A stretch of 64,000 nucleotides of DNA from Plantibacter sp050587525 (GTDB taxonomy: Bacteria > Actinomycetota > Actinomycetes > Actinomycetales > Microbacteriaceae): positions 248,001 to 312,000 of the forward strand of contig NZ_JBOBFT010000002.1 in assembly GCF_050587525.1 (NCBI RefSeq), read 5' to 3'. Shown here in pieces: positions 47,863 to 56,976 of the stretch. Position 1 is the first letter of the stretch. The number at the start of each line of letters is the position of its first letter. The notes under the pieces are model-generated. The model searched no databases. It was not told the origin of the DNA and saw nothing but the letters and a program-made list of their open reading frames with translations. The position numbers were made by a program, and so were the translations under genes.

Positions 47863-48015
47863 ATGGCGACGGGTCCAGACCGGGCGAGTGCGTCCGTTGC
47901 GGTTGGGTCGTCGCCAGCGCAAACCTCGACCAAGGCCGCGGCACCCGACCCGAGCACTGTGGCCGCACAAGCCGACCAGCCCACCGCGGGCATGCAACAG
48001 ACCGCCGGGCGGTAG
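47863..48015 (+). CDS. Possible 50-residue Ala/Thr-rich small protein
   Basis: An ATG with GGGAG eight bases upstream opens a 50-codon frame (start MATGPDRASASVAVGSSP, end MQQTAGR). It has no hydrophobic segment or known motif. G/C at codon third positions is lower than in neighbouring genes, and the stop falls inside the hairpin at 48001-48029. It may be a chance frame in the 507-base gap between the surface protein and the next gene. Confidence 0.3.
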   Translation: MATGPDRASASVAVGSSPAQTSTKAAAPDPSTVAAQADQPTAGMQQTAGR

Positions 48016-48029
48016 GGCCACCCGGCGGT
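48001..48029. terminator. Hairpin at 48.0 kb
   Basis: ACCGCCGGG at 48001-48009 pairs with CCCGGCGGT at 48021-48029 around an 11-base loop. It could end the small + strand frame or lie in an untranslated region on either strand. No other gene-like feature was seen in 48030-48229. Confidence 0.45.
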
Positions 48030-48229
48030 CCGTGTTCGATCCGCGCCGCATCGGTTTTCGGGCCGTGCGATCACGTTGACCACACCCGCCGATCCGACGG
48101 CCGCGCTGCGGTTTCGGGCCGGCTGATGCTCAGCCGACGGATCGGGAGGGGTGCGGAAGTTGCTGTGTTGTGTTGCTCTGGTGGAACGGTGCTGTGCTGC
48201 TGTGTTCCCGTGCGATGTGACGGCGAGGG

Positions 48230-48679
48230 TCAGTTCGCGGCTCCGACGAGTTCGGCCTCGCGCTGTTCGGCGAGCATCCGTCGTCTCGTCGCGTATGCGG
48301 CGCCTGCACCCCAGACGAGGAGCGAGACGAGGAGGACACCGGCCGGGCCGAGGAGCTCGGACGGACCGGATGCTCCGGCAGCGCTGGATCCGCCGTCGTT
48401 CGTGTCCGCGGTGTTGGTCCCGTTGGCGCCATCGGGGGCGACGGCCGTACGGGTTTCGACGAACGCTGCGGGGAACGCCTGGGCAGCGGCGGCCAGCGTG
48501 GACACGGCGTCTTCCGCGGGGCCCGCGGTCATGGGCAGCGCTTGAGCGGGAGAGGTCAGGCCGACGAGGGCGACCACGGCGAACGCGGCCGGGATCGCGA
48601 GGCGGGTGAAGGTGGTGGACAGGGTCGGGCGCACCGCACGTTCGGGCAAGCTGGCGCGCCGATCAGGGAATCGGGTCAT
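48230..48679 (-). CDS. Small secreted membrane-anchored protein
   Basis: The 149-residue protein has an N-terminal signal (LAIPAAFAVVALVGLTSPAQA, cleaved about residue 47), an Ala/Thr/Asn-rich outer region of about 60 residues and a C-terminal membrane segment (LLGPAGVLLVSLLVWGAGAAY). A short cytoplasmic tail reads RRRMLAEQREAELVGAAN. The layout is that of small type I surface proteins but without a sortase motif. No family was recognised. It lies upstream of the LAxTG protein on the same strand. Confidence 0.72.
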   Translation of the reverse strand: MTRFPDRRASLPERAVRPTLSTTFTRLAIPAAFAVVALVGLTSPAQALPMTAGPAEDAVSTLAAAAQAFPAAFVETRTAVAPDGANGTNTADTNDGGSSAAGASGPSELLGPAGVLLVSLLVWGAGAAYATRRRMLAEQREAELVGAAN

Positions 48680-48928
48680 CTGCGACTTCGTTCTTCGGGT
48701 GTTCCGCCGATCGCACCGGCCGGGATTCGGGTTCCAGACGGTGGCTTCCGCAGCATCGGGTTGCCTTGGAAGAACGGGTTCAGCGGTGGAGTGTGACTCC
48801 GATTCCGATTATGGCCCGGTCAGAGGCTTCAGAACAGGCGAATCCGAAGCCTGCGGAAAAACTGAGTCAAAACTGAGATGAAGCTGCGGCCCCGAATTAT
48901 TCGGCGGCAGTGGCTTCCCGCGATCTCG

Positions 48929-49606
48929 CTACGCCTCGAACCGCACGTGCTGCATGACCCAGGAGTGCATGGCGACGGCCGCGGCAGCCGACGCGTTGAT
49001 CGACCTCGTCGACCCGAACTGGCTGATCTCGACCACCGCATCCGCGGCCGCGATCGCCTCCTCGGACAGCCCGGGACCCTCCTGTCCGAACAGCAACAGG
49101 CATCGCTCGGGGAACGCGAAGGTCTCGATGATGACGGAGCCGGGCACGTTGTCGATCGCGATGATCGGCATCCCCTCGGCTCGCGCCCAGACGACGAGCG
49201 CCTCGATGTCGGGGTGGTGGAGGACGTGCTGGTAGCGGTCGGTGACCATCGCGCCGCGCTTGTTCCAGCGGCGACGACCGACGATGTGGACGGTGTCGGC
49301 GGCGAACGCGTTGGCCGTGCGCACGATCGACCCGATGTTCATGTCGTGCTGCCAGTTCTCGATCGCGACGTGGAACGGATGCCGGTGCTCGTCCAGGTCG
49401 GCGACGATCGCTTCCATCGTCCAGTAGCGGTAGCGGTCGATGACGTTGCGCGTGTCCCCCGCAGCGAGGAGGGCCCGGTCGTAGTGCGGTTCGTCCGGCA
49501 ACTCGCCCTGCCACGGCCCGACACCTGCCGTCGAGCGCTCGTGCGTCGGGTTGTCCGCGGCCGACGGCTGCGCGGCGACGTCTGACTGCTCGGGGTTCTC
49601 TGGCAC
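48929..49606 (-). CDS. TrmH/SpoU-family RNA methyltransferase
   Basis: The 225-residue SPOUT enzyme has the three family motifs: NIGSIVRTANAFAADTVHIV (motif 1, catalytic Arg), CLLLFGQEGPGLSEEAI (motif 2) and TRSINASAAAAVAMHSW (motif 3), which form the knotted SAM site. It should 2'-O-methylate a tRNA or rRNA ribose. The first 35 residues are a variable lead without the L30e-like domain of RlmB, so it is closer to TrmH/TrmL types. The target cannot be fixed from sequence. Confidence 0.9.
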   Translation of the reverse strand: MPENPEQSDVAAQPSAADNPTHERSTAGVGPWQGELPDEPHYDRALLAAGDTRNVIDRYRYWTMEAIVADLDEHRHPFHVAIENWQHDMNIGSIVRTANAFAADTVHIVGRRRWNKRGAMVTDRYQHVLHHPDIEALVVWARAEGMPIIAIDNVPGSVIIETFAFPERCLLLFGQEGPGLSEEAIAAADAVVEISQFGSTRSINASAAAAVAMHSWVMQHVRFEA

Positions 49607-49691
49607 CGGTCAAATCTACCGTCCGGCCGCCATCGCTCCTTCCTGCCCGCCCGTCTCCGCCCCTGCCCGCCCGTCTCCGCCGCCCTCCTCC

Positions 49692-49777
49692 GTTCACAAC
49701 TCAGGAGCGTCTCGGCGTGTCGGGCGCGGCATCGGCGCGTCCCGCGCGACACGCCGGACGTCTCCTGAGTTGTGAAC
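49692..49777. repeat. Palindromic element, family B
   Basis: GTTCACAACTCAGGAG at 49692-49707 is a perfect 16-bp inverted repeat with 49762-49777, and GGCGTGTCG and CGACACGCC lie inside. It lies between divergent genes (starts at 49606 and 49945), so it is not placed as a terminator. Confidence 0.86.
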
Positions 49778-49790
49778 ACCCAGGCGTCGC

Positions 49791-49845
49791 AGGAGTTCCG
49801 GAATTGCGAACAGCGCGGACGCTCAGGAGTTCCGGAATTGTGAAC
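49791..49845. repeat. Direct repeat of a family F arm
   Basis: AGGAGTTCCGGAATTGCGAAC (first 20 bases at 49791-49810) is followed after 34 bases by a second copy at 49825-49845 differing at one base. Both match the right arm of the family F element at 39303-39321 but have no facing left arm. They lie 100-155 bases upstream of the NagD-like gene. Confidence 0.78.
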
Positions 49846-49944
49846 TCAGCGATGCGTGCCAGACTGGGGGTGCTGACGCCGGCGCTGCCGCCGGCTCCCT
49901 GCTGCGGCCGCGTGCCGCGCCCCACGGAAACGACGGAGGACACC

Positions 49945-50757
49945 ATGTCGCGACGCGATGAAGTCGAATGCTGGCTCACGGACATGGACGGCGTGCTCGT
50001 CCACGAGAACCACGCGCTCCCGGGCGCAGCAGCCCTGCTCCAGCAGTGGCAGGACCAGGGGACCCCGTTCCTCGTCCTCACGAACAACTCGATCTTCACC
50101 CCGCGCGACCTCAGCGCACGCCTCCGCGCCTCCGGCCTCGACGTCCCAGAGGAGCGCATCTGGACGTCCGCCCTCGCGACCGCCGCCTTCCTCGCCGAGC
50201 AGGAGCCGGGCGGATCGGCGTTCGTCATCGGTGAAGCGGGCATCACGACCGCGCTCCACGAAGCCGGCTTCATCATGACCGAGACGAACCCGGACTACGT
50301 CGTCGTCGGCGAGACCCGCAACTACTCGTTCGAGGCGATCACGAAGGCGATCCGTCTCATCGCTGCGGGTGCACGCTTCATCGTCACGAACCCCGACGCG
50401 ACCGGCCCGAGCGCCGACGGACCGATGCCGGCGACGGGAGCCATCGCCGCCCTCATCACGAAGGCGACCGGCAAGGAGCCGTACGTCGTCGGCAAGCCGA
50501 ACCCGATGATGTTCCGTTCCGCGCTGAACAAGATCGGTGCGCACTCGGAGAACACGGGCATGATCGGCGACCGCATGGACACCGACATCGTCGCGGGCAT
50601 CGAGGCCGGCCTCCACACCGTCCTCGTCCTCACGGGCATCAGCGATGAAGCCGAGATCGCGCGCTACCCGTTCCGCCCGAACGAGATCCTCGACGGCGTC
50701 ATCGACCTCGTCCGCCCGGAGCCCGCCGAGACGGAACTGTACGACTCCGCTCCGTAA
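49945..50757 (+). CDS. NagD-like HAD-IIA phosphatase
   Basis: The 270-residue protein has the class IIA HAD layout: nucleophile motif LTDMDGVLVHEN (Asp13, Asp15), motif II LVLTNNSIFTPRDLSARL, a C2 cap with the Lys motif VVGKPNPMMF and motif IV GMIGDRMDTDIVAGIEAG. Members dephosphorylate nucleotides or sugar phosphates. ATG at 49945 follows GGAGGACACC, the best ribosome site in this region. It stands alone between palindromic elements. Confidence 0.93.
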   Translation: MSRRDEVECWLTDMDGVLVHENHALPGAAALLQQWQDQGTPFLVLTNNSIFTPRDLSARLRASGLDVPEERIWTSALATAAFLAEQEPGGSAFVIGEAGITTALHEAGFIMTETNPDYVVVGETRNYSFEAITKAIRLIAAGARFIVTNPDATGPSADGPMPATGAIAALITKATGKEPYVVGKPNPMMFRSALNKIGAHSENTGMIGDRMDTDIVAGIEAGLHTVLVLTGISDEAEIARYPFRPNEILDGVIDLVRPEPAETELYDSAP

Positions 50758-50890
50758 GCGCTGCGGGCGCCGGCCCTGTGGCCGGCTCCCGTCCTGACGT
50801 CAGGATCGACCAGTGCCGGTGCGCCCGGGTCCCGGTATCGTCCGTCCGGTGGCATCCGCGCCCCGTCCCGACCCATGGGCGCGTGTGTGT

Positions 50891-50977
50891 GTTCACAACT
50901 CAGGACGGGCACGGCGTGTCGGCCTCGACATGCCGCTCCCACCCCGCGACACACCGGGACGCTCCTGAGTTGTGAAC
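50891..50977. repeat. Palindromic element, family B
   Basis: GTTCACAACTCAGGA at 50891-50905 is a perfect 15-bp inverted repeat with 50963-50977. The centre holds CGGCGTGTCGG and GCGACACACCGG. It lies between converging genes (stops at 50757 and 51032). Confidence 0.86.
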
Positions 50978-51031
50978 AGCAGGAGCAGGCGTCGGCAGGT
51001 GGGCGGAGGTCGTCCGGAGAAGGAACTCCAG

Positions 51032-54000
51032 CTAGAGGGTGTCCGCTGAGACGGTGCCGATGCCGGTACTGATGCCGGTGGCGGTGCCGATGCCGGTACT
51101 GATGCCGGTGGCGGTGCCGATGGCGGTGGCGGTACCGGGACCGGTGCCGGTGCCGGTGCCGGTGTTGATGGCGGCAGCAGCCGACGGTGCGGGGCTCGGG
51201 GCGGACGATGTCGCTGCACCCGCGCCGCCGACGAGTGTGCCCAGGTAGAACGCGCCGAGCATCAGCACTGCGACCGCGAGACCCACCACGGTCCACAACA
51301 GCCAGCGGGGCACGCCTGGGCCGGTCGATGCGTCGTCGACGTACTCGGGGAACGGCGAACCATCACCTGCTTCGCGACCTGACACGGAGGCCGCCGGCGT
51401 CGGCAGGATCGGAGGCGCACCGACGGCGGAGGCAGGAGCGCCGGCGAACTGCGCGTCGGCTCGCAGCGCGTCTGCGGCCTCCGAGCCGTCGACGGGGGCG
51501 GCACCGAAGACGGCTGCCGTGGCGTCGGCGCCGAGGAGGATCGGGCCCGCAGCGTGGCCGGGCGTCGGAACGCCGCCGAACTCGGACGTCGTCGAGGTTC
51601 CGGCGCCGTCGGGAGAAGCGCCCTCGTCGGAAGCGCCCCCAGCAGGCGCACCGTGCGTCGGCTCGTCACCTGCGAGGGTCTGGTCGGACACGGCAGCGTT
51701 GTCGGACTCGGCGTCGACGGGCGGTGCAACGATGCCGTCCGGGCCGGACGCGAAGACCGCCGGAACCTGTCCAGCGGCGGCAGCGCCGGCGGCGAGCCAT
51801 TCGGACTCGACGCCGGTGAAGGCCGTGGCCGTGGCATCGGTCGTCGGTGTCGCGGACGGAGCGTCGAACGGCGTGGCCGGGGCAGGTGGGAGCTCGGCCG
51901 ATGTGACCTCCGCAGACAGGGCTTCGTCGCCGAGGCCGGCTGCACCATCGAAGGATGCGCTTTCGGCATCAACGGCAGTCGCGTCGAATCCGCTGCCGGT
52001 CGCGGAGGCGGAAGACGCTGACGTCGGGTCTGGAGTCGGCCCGTCCGCGGCGTCGATCACAGGCACGGCCTCGGTGTCCGGGTCCAGGCCGAAGAGCGAC
52101 TCGAGTCGGAGTTCCTCGCTCACGGGCTCCGGTTCGACGGGCACATCGACATCCGCGGCGACGGCGTCGGTTTCCACGCCGGCACGGGCCGCACCGGGTG
52201 CATCAGCGGCGACGGCGGACGCCGAGGCGAAGAACCCCGCGTCCTCAGCGTCAGCAGCGTCAGCGGCCTCAGCAGCCTCAGCAGCCTCAGCAACGTCAGC
52301 AACGTCAGCAGCATCGTCGTCGACCGCATCGCGCGACACGCCTTCGACGCCCTGGCCGACGACCGTCGCGGCAGCACTCGCGGGGAGCGGCACGGCATCG
52401 AACTGGACGATCTCCTCGTCGAAGTCGTCGTCGAGCTCTTCCGGGTCGATGGCGAATCCGGTCGATGGTGCGTCTGCAGCACCAGAGTCAGAAGTGTCGA
52501 CGGCATCGCTGTCGGCGGTACCGTCTCCTTCGCCGGCGCGTGCTTCGTCCTCCACCAGACGCTGAGCGTCGAGCGGAGTGAGCGTGAGCGTCGGGAACAG
52601 GTCGACCGTCTCATCGGAGACGATGGGCTCCTGGTCGGACGAGGTGGTGATGGTGTCGGCGTCGGCGACGTCGCCTTCGACATCCACGTCGCCTTCAGCA
52701 TCGGCCTCGCCTGCGGCGTTGGCGTCAACGTCGGCAACTGCCTCGGACGAGAAGGAGGCAGGATCCGCGCCAGGTGCGAACGGCTCAGCGGCATCGACAT
52801 CCGCGCTGTGCGCTCCAGCCACCACTGCACCGGCGATCGGGGCCGAAGTCGCGAGCGTGTCGGCACTCAGCGCTTCGGCTTGCAGCGCCTCGGCCTGCAG
52901 GCCATCGCCCTCGGAGGTCTCGTCCTGGGCGAGCTCCGACGGCGAAGTCGCGCTGACGGGCGGCACGACGGCGGCCTCCCACTGCACGTCCGGCAGCGGG
53001 ATCGGGGCGGTCGTCGGCGCAGCGTGCACGAGCGGGTCGAGGGCGTCGTTGGGCGCGAGGTCCCAGACGAACGGCTCGGACCCGAACGGGCTCGGCGTCG
53101 GTGTGGCGGTGTCGCCCTCGATCGTCGCGATCAAGTCGGTGATCGAACGGTCCGGACCGGGTGCGGGCGGCACGAACGCAGCCGGCAGCTCCTCGGCGGG
53201 GGTCGTGAAGCGGGGGTCCGGCAGCTCGGGGAAGTCCTGCGCCGTCGCGTCGTCGGCGGGCGCAGCGGACCACGCGCGACCGAGCGACGGGGCAACCGGC
53301 TCGTCATCGATCTCGACGGCGGGCATCGGCTGGGCGGGGGTCGGCAGGGTGAGGCCTGCGAGGCTGTCGAAGGGACGCGTCTCGTCGGTCACCGCTTCGC
53401 CGTCGACGGCGTCCTCGTGAGCATCGGGTGCGTCCGCATCGAGCCGTTCAGAGTCGGCCTCGACTCCGGCCTCGGCCCTGGAGTCGGCCCTGGAGTCCGC
53501 GTCGGCTCCGAGTGCAGCCGGATCAGCGGCCTGCTCTGCGGAGACAGCATCCACGTACGGCGGGACGATCGGCGGCAGACCCGGGATCACGGTCGGCGCG
53601 GCATCGAAGCCGTTGGACGGATCGATGATCGGCGCGAAGGGGAACTCGTCTTCGTTCAGAGCATCCGACGGAGCCGATGCGTGCCGGGCGGATTCGTCGT
53701 CGCTCGGAACGGCATCCGGAACGCTGTCCACCGTGATGCCGGGCACGCCGACGTTCGGCGGGAAGACCGTGAGCGGGTGCTCTGCCTCAGCGGGGCTCTC
53801 GGGGAAGGGGTTCGCCGGCGCTGGCTCGGTCGGGGTCGCCGGGGCCACGGGGGCTGCGGCGACCGGCGCGACAGACGCAGCATCGGCGGCGTCGCTCGCG
53901 TCCTCGTCGGTATCCGCGTCCTCGTCGTCCTCTGCGAGCGGGGCGATGAGCCACGCGAGCGCGTCCGTGGGCGGATCGGTCGGTTCCGATGCAGCGGCGT

Positions 54001-56308
54001 GGGCGATGTCGGTCTCCGTCGCGGGCTCACGCACACCGTGCACAGGAGTCTCTGGGGCGGCGAAGCTCGATTCCGAAGCCGCGTCCGCGCTGTCGTCGTG
54101 CCGTTCTGGAGCGGCATCCGTCTCCGGCGCGACGGCGGGCGTCGCACTGTACGCGGGCTGCGGCACGTAGACCGGTTCCTCGGTGAACGCAGGCGCCTCC
54201 GAGGGCACGGCGTCGGCGAGCGGCTCGACGGTCTCCGGCGGCAGCGTCACGGCGACCGGAACGATCTCGACGGCCTGGTCGGTCTCCGGCTCGTCGACCG
54301 TGGTGTCGGTCGCGCCGATGGTCGCATCGCCGAGAGGCGACGTCAGCCAGGCGAGCGGATCCGATGCAGCGGCGGGCGCGGGCGCGACGGTTTCCGGTGA
54401 TCCGTGGGTGAGCTCGTCGATGTCGTTGGCGGACGCATCCGCCGGTTCGACGGTTTCAGCGACCGCCGGAGCGTCAGAGGAGAAAGGGGCGACAGGAGCT
54501 TCAGACGCGGCAGTCGCCTCAGACGCCGCGGTCGATTCAGGAACGTCCGCGGACTCGACGGCTTCCGGCGTCGTTTCCACGACCGATGGGCGCAGGTCCG
54601 CAGGAAGGTCGATCGGGCCAGCATCGGGGATGCCTGCGAACGTCATGCCGCCGGGCGGCGTGATGACGGCGCCGGTGTCGATGAGGGCTTCGTCGCCGAA
54701 GTCCTGCGTGAGACTCCACGAGCCGGTGGGCAGGTCGTCGGCCTCCTCGGAGTCGTCAGCGGCGGCGTCCTCAGCGGCGGAGGTGTCCGCATCCGATGCG
54801 ATGCCAGCGGGCGCGCTCGCGGCGTCGGCAGTCGCATCCGCGGTCGGGGGCGTGGCTGGAGGCGCGGCCGGAGCTGCCGATTCCGACGGTGCGGCGGAGC
54901 CCGCGGACGACGCATCGGCCTGTGCCGATTCGTCCGCACGCGCCCGCTCGTCGGCTTCGAGGCTCGCCCAAGCTGCGGGATCGTTCGAGGCGAGCGCACC
55001 AGCGATCGGCAGCGCCGCCGTCGCGACGTCCTCCGGTGCGGTGGGAGCCGCGCCACTCGCGCGCTCCTCGTCATCGCTCAGGCTCCAGGGGCCGTCCGCG
55101 GGCGGCGGAACGACGACGGGGTTCGTCGGCGCGGGCCGGAACGCGGCGTGCGGCGCGGCGAGGAGGACGGCGTCGGTGTCGACCGTGAGTTCGTTGAGCG
55201 GCAGACCGGACGGCGTGCGCGGAGCGGTCGAGAGTTCGGACGGCGGCGATGCTGGCGCCGATGCAGTCGGAGACGGCGACGCGGCCGTCGGCAGGTCGAG
55301 CGCGTTGGGGTGCACCGGGGGCGTCGCGGGCTGCTCGGTCACGGGCTGCTCGGTCGAAGCCGTCTCGGTCGCGGACGGCTCGGCCACAGGGTTCCCGCTC
55401 GCCGTCTCGGTCGGGGGTGCCGCAGCCGGTGCAGCACTCTGAATCGTCGGCACGACAGGCGTCGCCACCGTGGGTGCGTCGGCTGCGCCGGGGGCGGGGG
55501 CCTGCGCGATGGGCGCCGCCGGGGAAGCAGCGGGAGGCAGGGCGGACGGGGTCGGCGAGGGCTGGACGACGGGTGTCGCGACCGTCGGTGCATCGTCGGC
55601 GCCGGTGTCGTGCGCGACTCGTGGCGCCTCGTCGGCAGGAGCGGCGCCGTCCGCGTCGCCACCGTTCGCCGCGAGGTCCTGGGCCGACTTCGGGACGGGA
55701 ATCTGCCGCTGCCACCAGGACAGGAGGTCTGCTTCGGAGGAGAAAGCGCTCGGCTCGGTCGGGCCGTCGGAGGAATCCGCGGAACTCGCCGAAGCAGCGG
55801 CGAGCCAGCCGGACGCCCCACCGGCGGCAGGAGCACCCGCAGATTCGGCAGGAGTGGCTGGTGCAGCGGCAGCAGGCGCACCGGAGACGCCGGGCTCGAC
55901 CGGGGCGACAGGTTCAGGCACAGCGCCGCTGAATGCACCAGGCTGCGGTGGATCGACGACGGGGATCACGCGCGTCGCGGCATCGTCCACCGGCGGTTCC
56001 ACAGCTGACTCCGCGGGCGCGGGCGCTGCATCGCTCGGGCTCGTCAGTCGCGTGAACGGCGGCTCGACGGGCGGGATCCCATGCTCGTCCGGCACAGACT
56101 CGTCCCGCACAGACTCGTCCGGCACGGTTTCGGAGGTCGGGGAGACATCCGCATGCGTGCCATCCGCGTGCTCATCCGTGCCGACGATGGGGACAGCTCC
56201 GGTGTCATCGATTTCACCATCACCGAGTTGCGAGAGCAGCCAGTCCGTGCCGTCTGCCGCCTCTTCCGGTTCTGGTGCTCCGTTGCGATCGGAACCGTCG
56301 GTGGACAT
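51032..56308 (-). CDS. Giant disordered Ala/Pro/Asp-rich protein with C-terminal membrane anchor
   Basis: The 1758-residue protein has no signal peptide. It is mostly low-complexity Ala, Pro, Asp, Glu, Ser, Thr and Val, so the bulk should be a disordered acidic cytoplasmic chain. One membrane segment lies near 1666-1692 (WLLWTVVGLAVAVLMLGAFY), followed by a Thr/Gly/Ile outer tail. Short ordered motifs recur: WLLSQLGDGEIDDTGAVPI (23-41) and WSLTQDFGDEALIDTGAV (about 527), LAWLTSPLGD (about 650), LAWLIAPLAED (about 780), WSLSDDEE (about 405). Its ATG shares an A with the pyrE stop (TGATG). No known family was recognised. Gene integrity over 5.3 kb argues that it is real. Confidence 0.82.
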   Translation of the reverse strand: MSTDGSDRNGAPEPEEAADGTDWLLSQLGDGEIDDTGAVPIVGTDEHADGTHADVSPTSETVPDESVRDESVPDEHGIPPVEPPFTRLTSPSDAAPAPAESAVEPPVDDAATRVIPVVDPPQPGAFSGAVPEPVAPVEPGVSGAPAAAAPATPAESAGAPAAGGASGWLAAASASSADSSDGPTEPSAFSSEADLLSWWQRQIPVPKSAQDLAANGGDADGAAPADEAPRVAHDTGADDAPTVATPVVQPSPTPSALPPAASPAAPIAQAPAPGAADAPTVATPVVPTIQSAAPAAAPPTETASGNPVAEPSATETASTEQPVTEQPATPPVHPNALDLPTAASPSPTASAPASPPSELSTAPRTPSGLPLNELTVDTDAVLLAAPHAAFRPAPTNPVVVPPPADGPWSLSDDEERASGAAPTAPEDVATAALPIAGALASNDPAAWASLEADERARADESAQADASSAGSAAPSESAAPAAPPATPPTADATADAASAPAGIASDADTSAAEDAAADDSEEADDLPTGSWSLTQDFGDEALIDTGAVITPPGGMTFAGIPDAGPIDLPADLRPSVVETTPEAVESADVPESTAASEATAASEAPVAPFSSDAPAVAETVEPADASANDIDELTHGSPETVAPAPAAASDPLAWLTSPLGDATIGATDTTVDEPETDQAVEIVPVAVTLPPETVEPLADAVPSEAPAFTEEPVYVPQPAYSATPAVAPETDAAPERHDDSADAASESSFAAPETPVHGVREPATETDIAHAAASEPTDPPTDALAWLIAPLAEDDEDADTDEDASDAADAASVAPVAAAPVAPATPTEPAPANPFPESPAEAEHPLTVFPPNVGVPGITVDSVPDAVPSDDESARHASAPSDALNEDEFPFAPIIDPSNGFDAAPTVIPGLPPIVPPYVDAVSAEQAADPAALGADADSRADSRAEAGVEADSERLDADAPDAHEDAVDGEAVTDETRPFDSLAGLTLPTPAQPMPAVEIDDEPVAPSLGRAWSAAPADDATAQDFPELPDPRFTTPAEELPAAFVPPAPGPDRSITDLIATIEGDTATPTPSPFGSEPFVWDLAPNDALDPLVHAAPTTAPIPLPDVQWEAAVVPPVSATSPSELAQDETSEGDGLQAEALQAEALSADTLATSAPIAGAVVAGAHSADVDAAEPFAPGADPASFSSEAVADVDANAAGEADAEGDVDVEGDVADADTITTSSDQEPIVSDETVDLFPTLTLTPLDAQRLVEDEARAGEGDGTADSDAVDTSDSGAADAPSTGFAIDPEELDDDFDEEIVQFDAVPLPASAAATVVGQGVEGVSRDAVDDDAADVADVAEAAEAAEAADAADAEDAGFFASASAVAADAPGAARAGVETDAVAADVDVPVEPEPVSEELRLESLFGLDPDTEAVPVIDAADGPTPDPTSASSASATGSGFDATAVDAESASFDGAAGLGDEALSAEVTSAELPPAPATPFDAPSATPTTDATATAFTGVESEWLAAGAAAAGQVPAVFASGPDGIVAPPVDAESDNAAVSDQTLAGDEPTHGAPAGGASDEGASPDGAGTSTTSEFGGVPTPGHAAGPILLGADATAAVFGAAPVDGSEAADALRADAQFAGAPASAVGAPPILPTPAASVSGREAGDGSPFPEYVDDASTGPGVPRWLLWTVVGLAVAVLMLGAFYLGTLVGGAGAATSSAPSPAPSAAAAINTGTGTGTGPGTATAIGTATGISTGIGTATGISTGIGTVSADTL
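51061..51120. repeat. 30-bp tandem repeat at the 3' end of the giant gene
   Basis: Two exact 30-bp units start at 51061 and 51091 (unit begins TGCCGGTACTGATGCCGG), with shorter decayed copies up to about 51170. They encode the Thr/Gly/Ile outer tail (for example GTATGISTGI) and are likely to vary in number. Confidence 0.85.
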
Positions 56309-56856
56309 CAGGCGAGTCCCAGATCTTCCAGGCCGATGGCCGCGAAGTACGGGTAACCGGCTGCTTCGATGATCTCGCGTGCGCCCGTATTGCGGTCGAC
56401 GACCACCGCGACGCCGGCGATGACGGCACCGACCTTCTTGAGCGCTTCGATGGCGGCGAGCGGCGAACCGCCCGTGGTGGAGGTGTCTTCGAGGACGATG
56501 ACGCGTTTGCCCTCGAGGTCGGGGCCCTCGACCTGACGACCGCGGCCGTGGTCCTTGGGCTCCTTGCGCACGACGAACGCGTCGTACGTGAGTCCACGCG
56601 CGGCGCCCTGGTGCAGGACGGCCGATGCGATGGGGTCTGCGCCCATCGTGAGACCGCCGACGGCGAACACGTCGGGGACGTCGGCGATGAGGTCGATCAT
56701 CACCTGACCGATCAGCGGTGCCACGCGGTGGTCCAGACTGACCTTGCGGAGGTCGACGTAGTACGTCGCCTTCTTCCCGCTGGTCAGGGTGAAGTCACCG
56801 TGGAATACGGCCTCGGCCGAGATGTAGTCGATGAGCTGAGCTCGTGCATCCGTCAC
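56308..56856 (-). CDS. pyrE: Orotate phosphoribosyltransferase
   Basis: The 182-residue enzyme transfers orotate to PRPP to give OMP in pyrimidine synthesis. It has FTLTSGKKATYYVDLRKVSL, VGGLTMGADPIASAV, AFVVRKEPKDHGRGRQVEG (catalytic loop) and the PRPP motif VIVLEDTSTTGGSPL. Length matches the actinobacterial family. It uses a GTG start. Its stop overlaps the start of the giant membrane protein, so the two are cotranscribed. Confidence 0.96.
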   Translation of the reverse strand: MTDARAQLIDYISAEAVFHGDFTLTSGKKATYYVDLRKVSLDHRVAPLIGQVMIDLIADVPDVFAVGGLTMGADPIASAVLHQGAARGLTYDAFVVRKEPKDHGRGRQVEGPDLEGKRVIVLEDTSTTGGSPLAAIEALKKVGAVIAGVAVVVDRNTGAREIIEAAGYPYFAAIGLEDLGLA

Positions 56857-56976
56857 ACGGCCAGTCTACCGGGGCTACCCCTAACACGCCCATTCACCCA
56901 TCCGGGGTCCTTTCGGCATCACGATCCACCCCATCGGCCAGCTCACCGCCCGGCGCACAGCCCATCGCATCGGCCG

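Noticed and set aside
52808..56008. Long plus-strand frames (530 and 534 codons) opposite the giant disordered gene
   Set aside because: Their products are Arg/Gly-rich with no domain. The minus strand has one 1758-codon frame that starts at the pyrE stop and ends in a membrane helix, which is more convincing.
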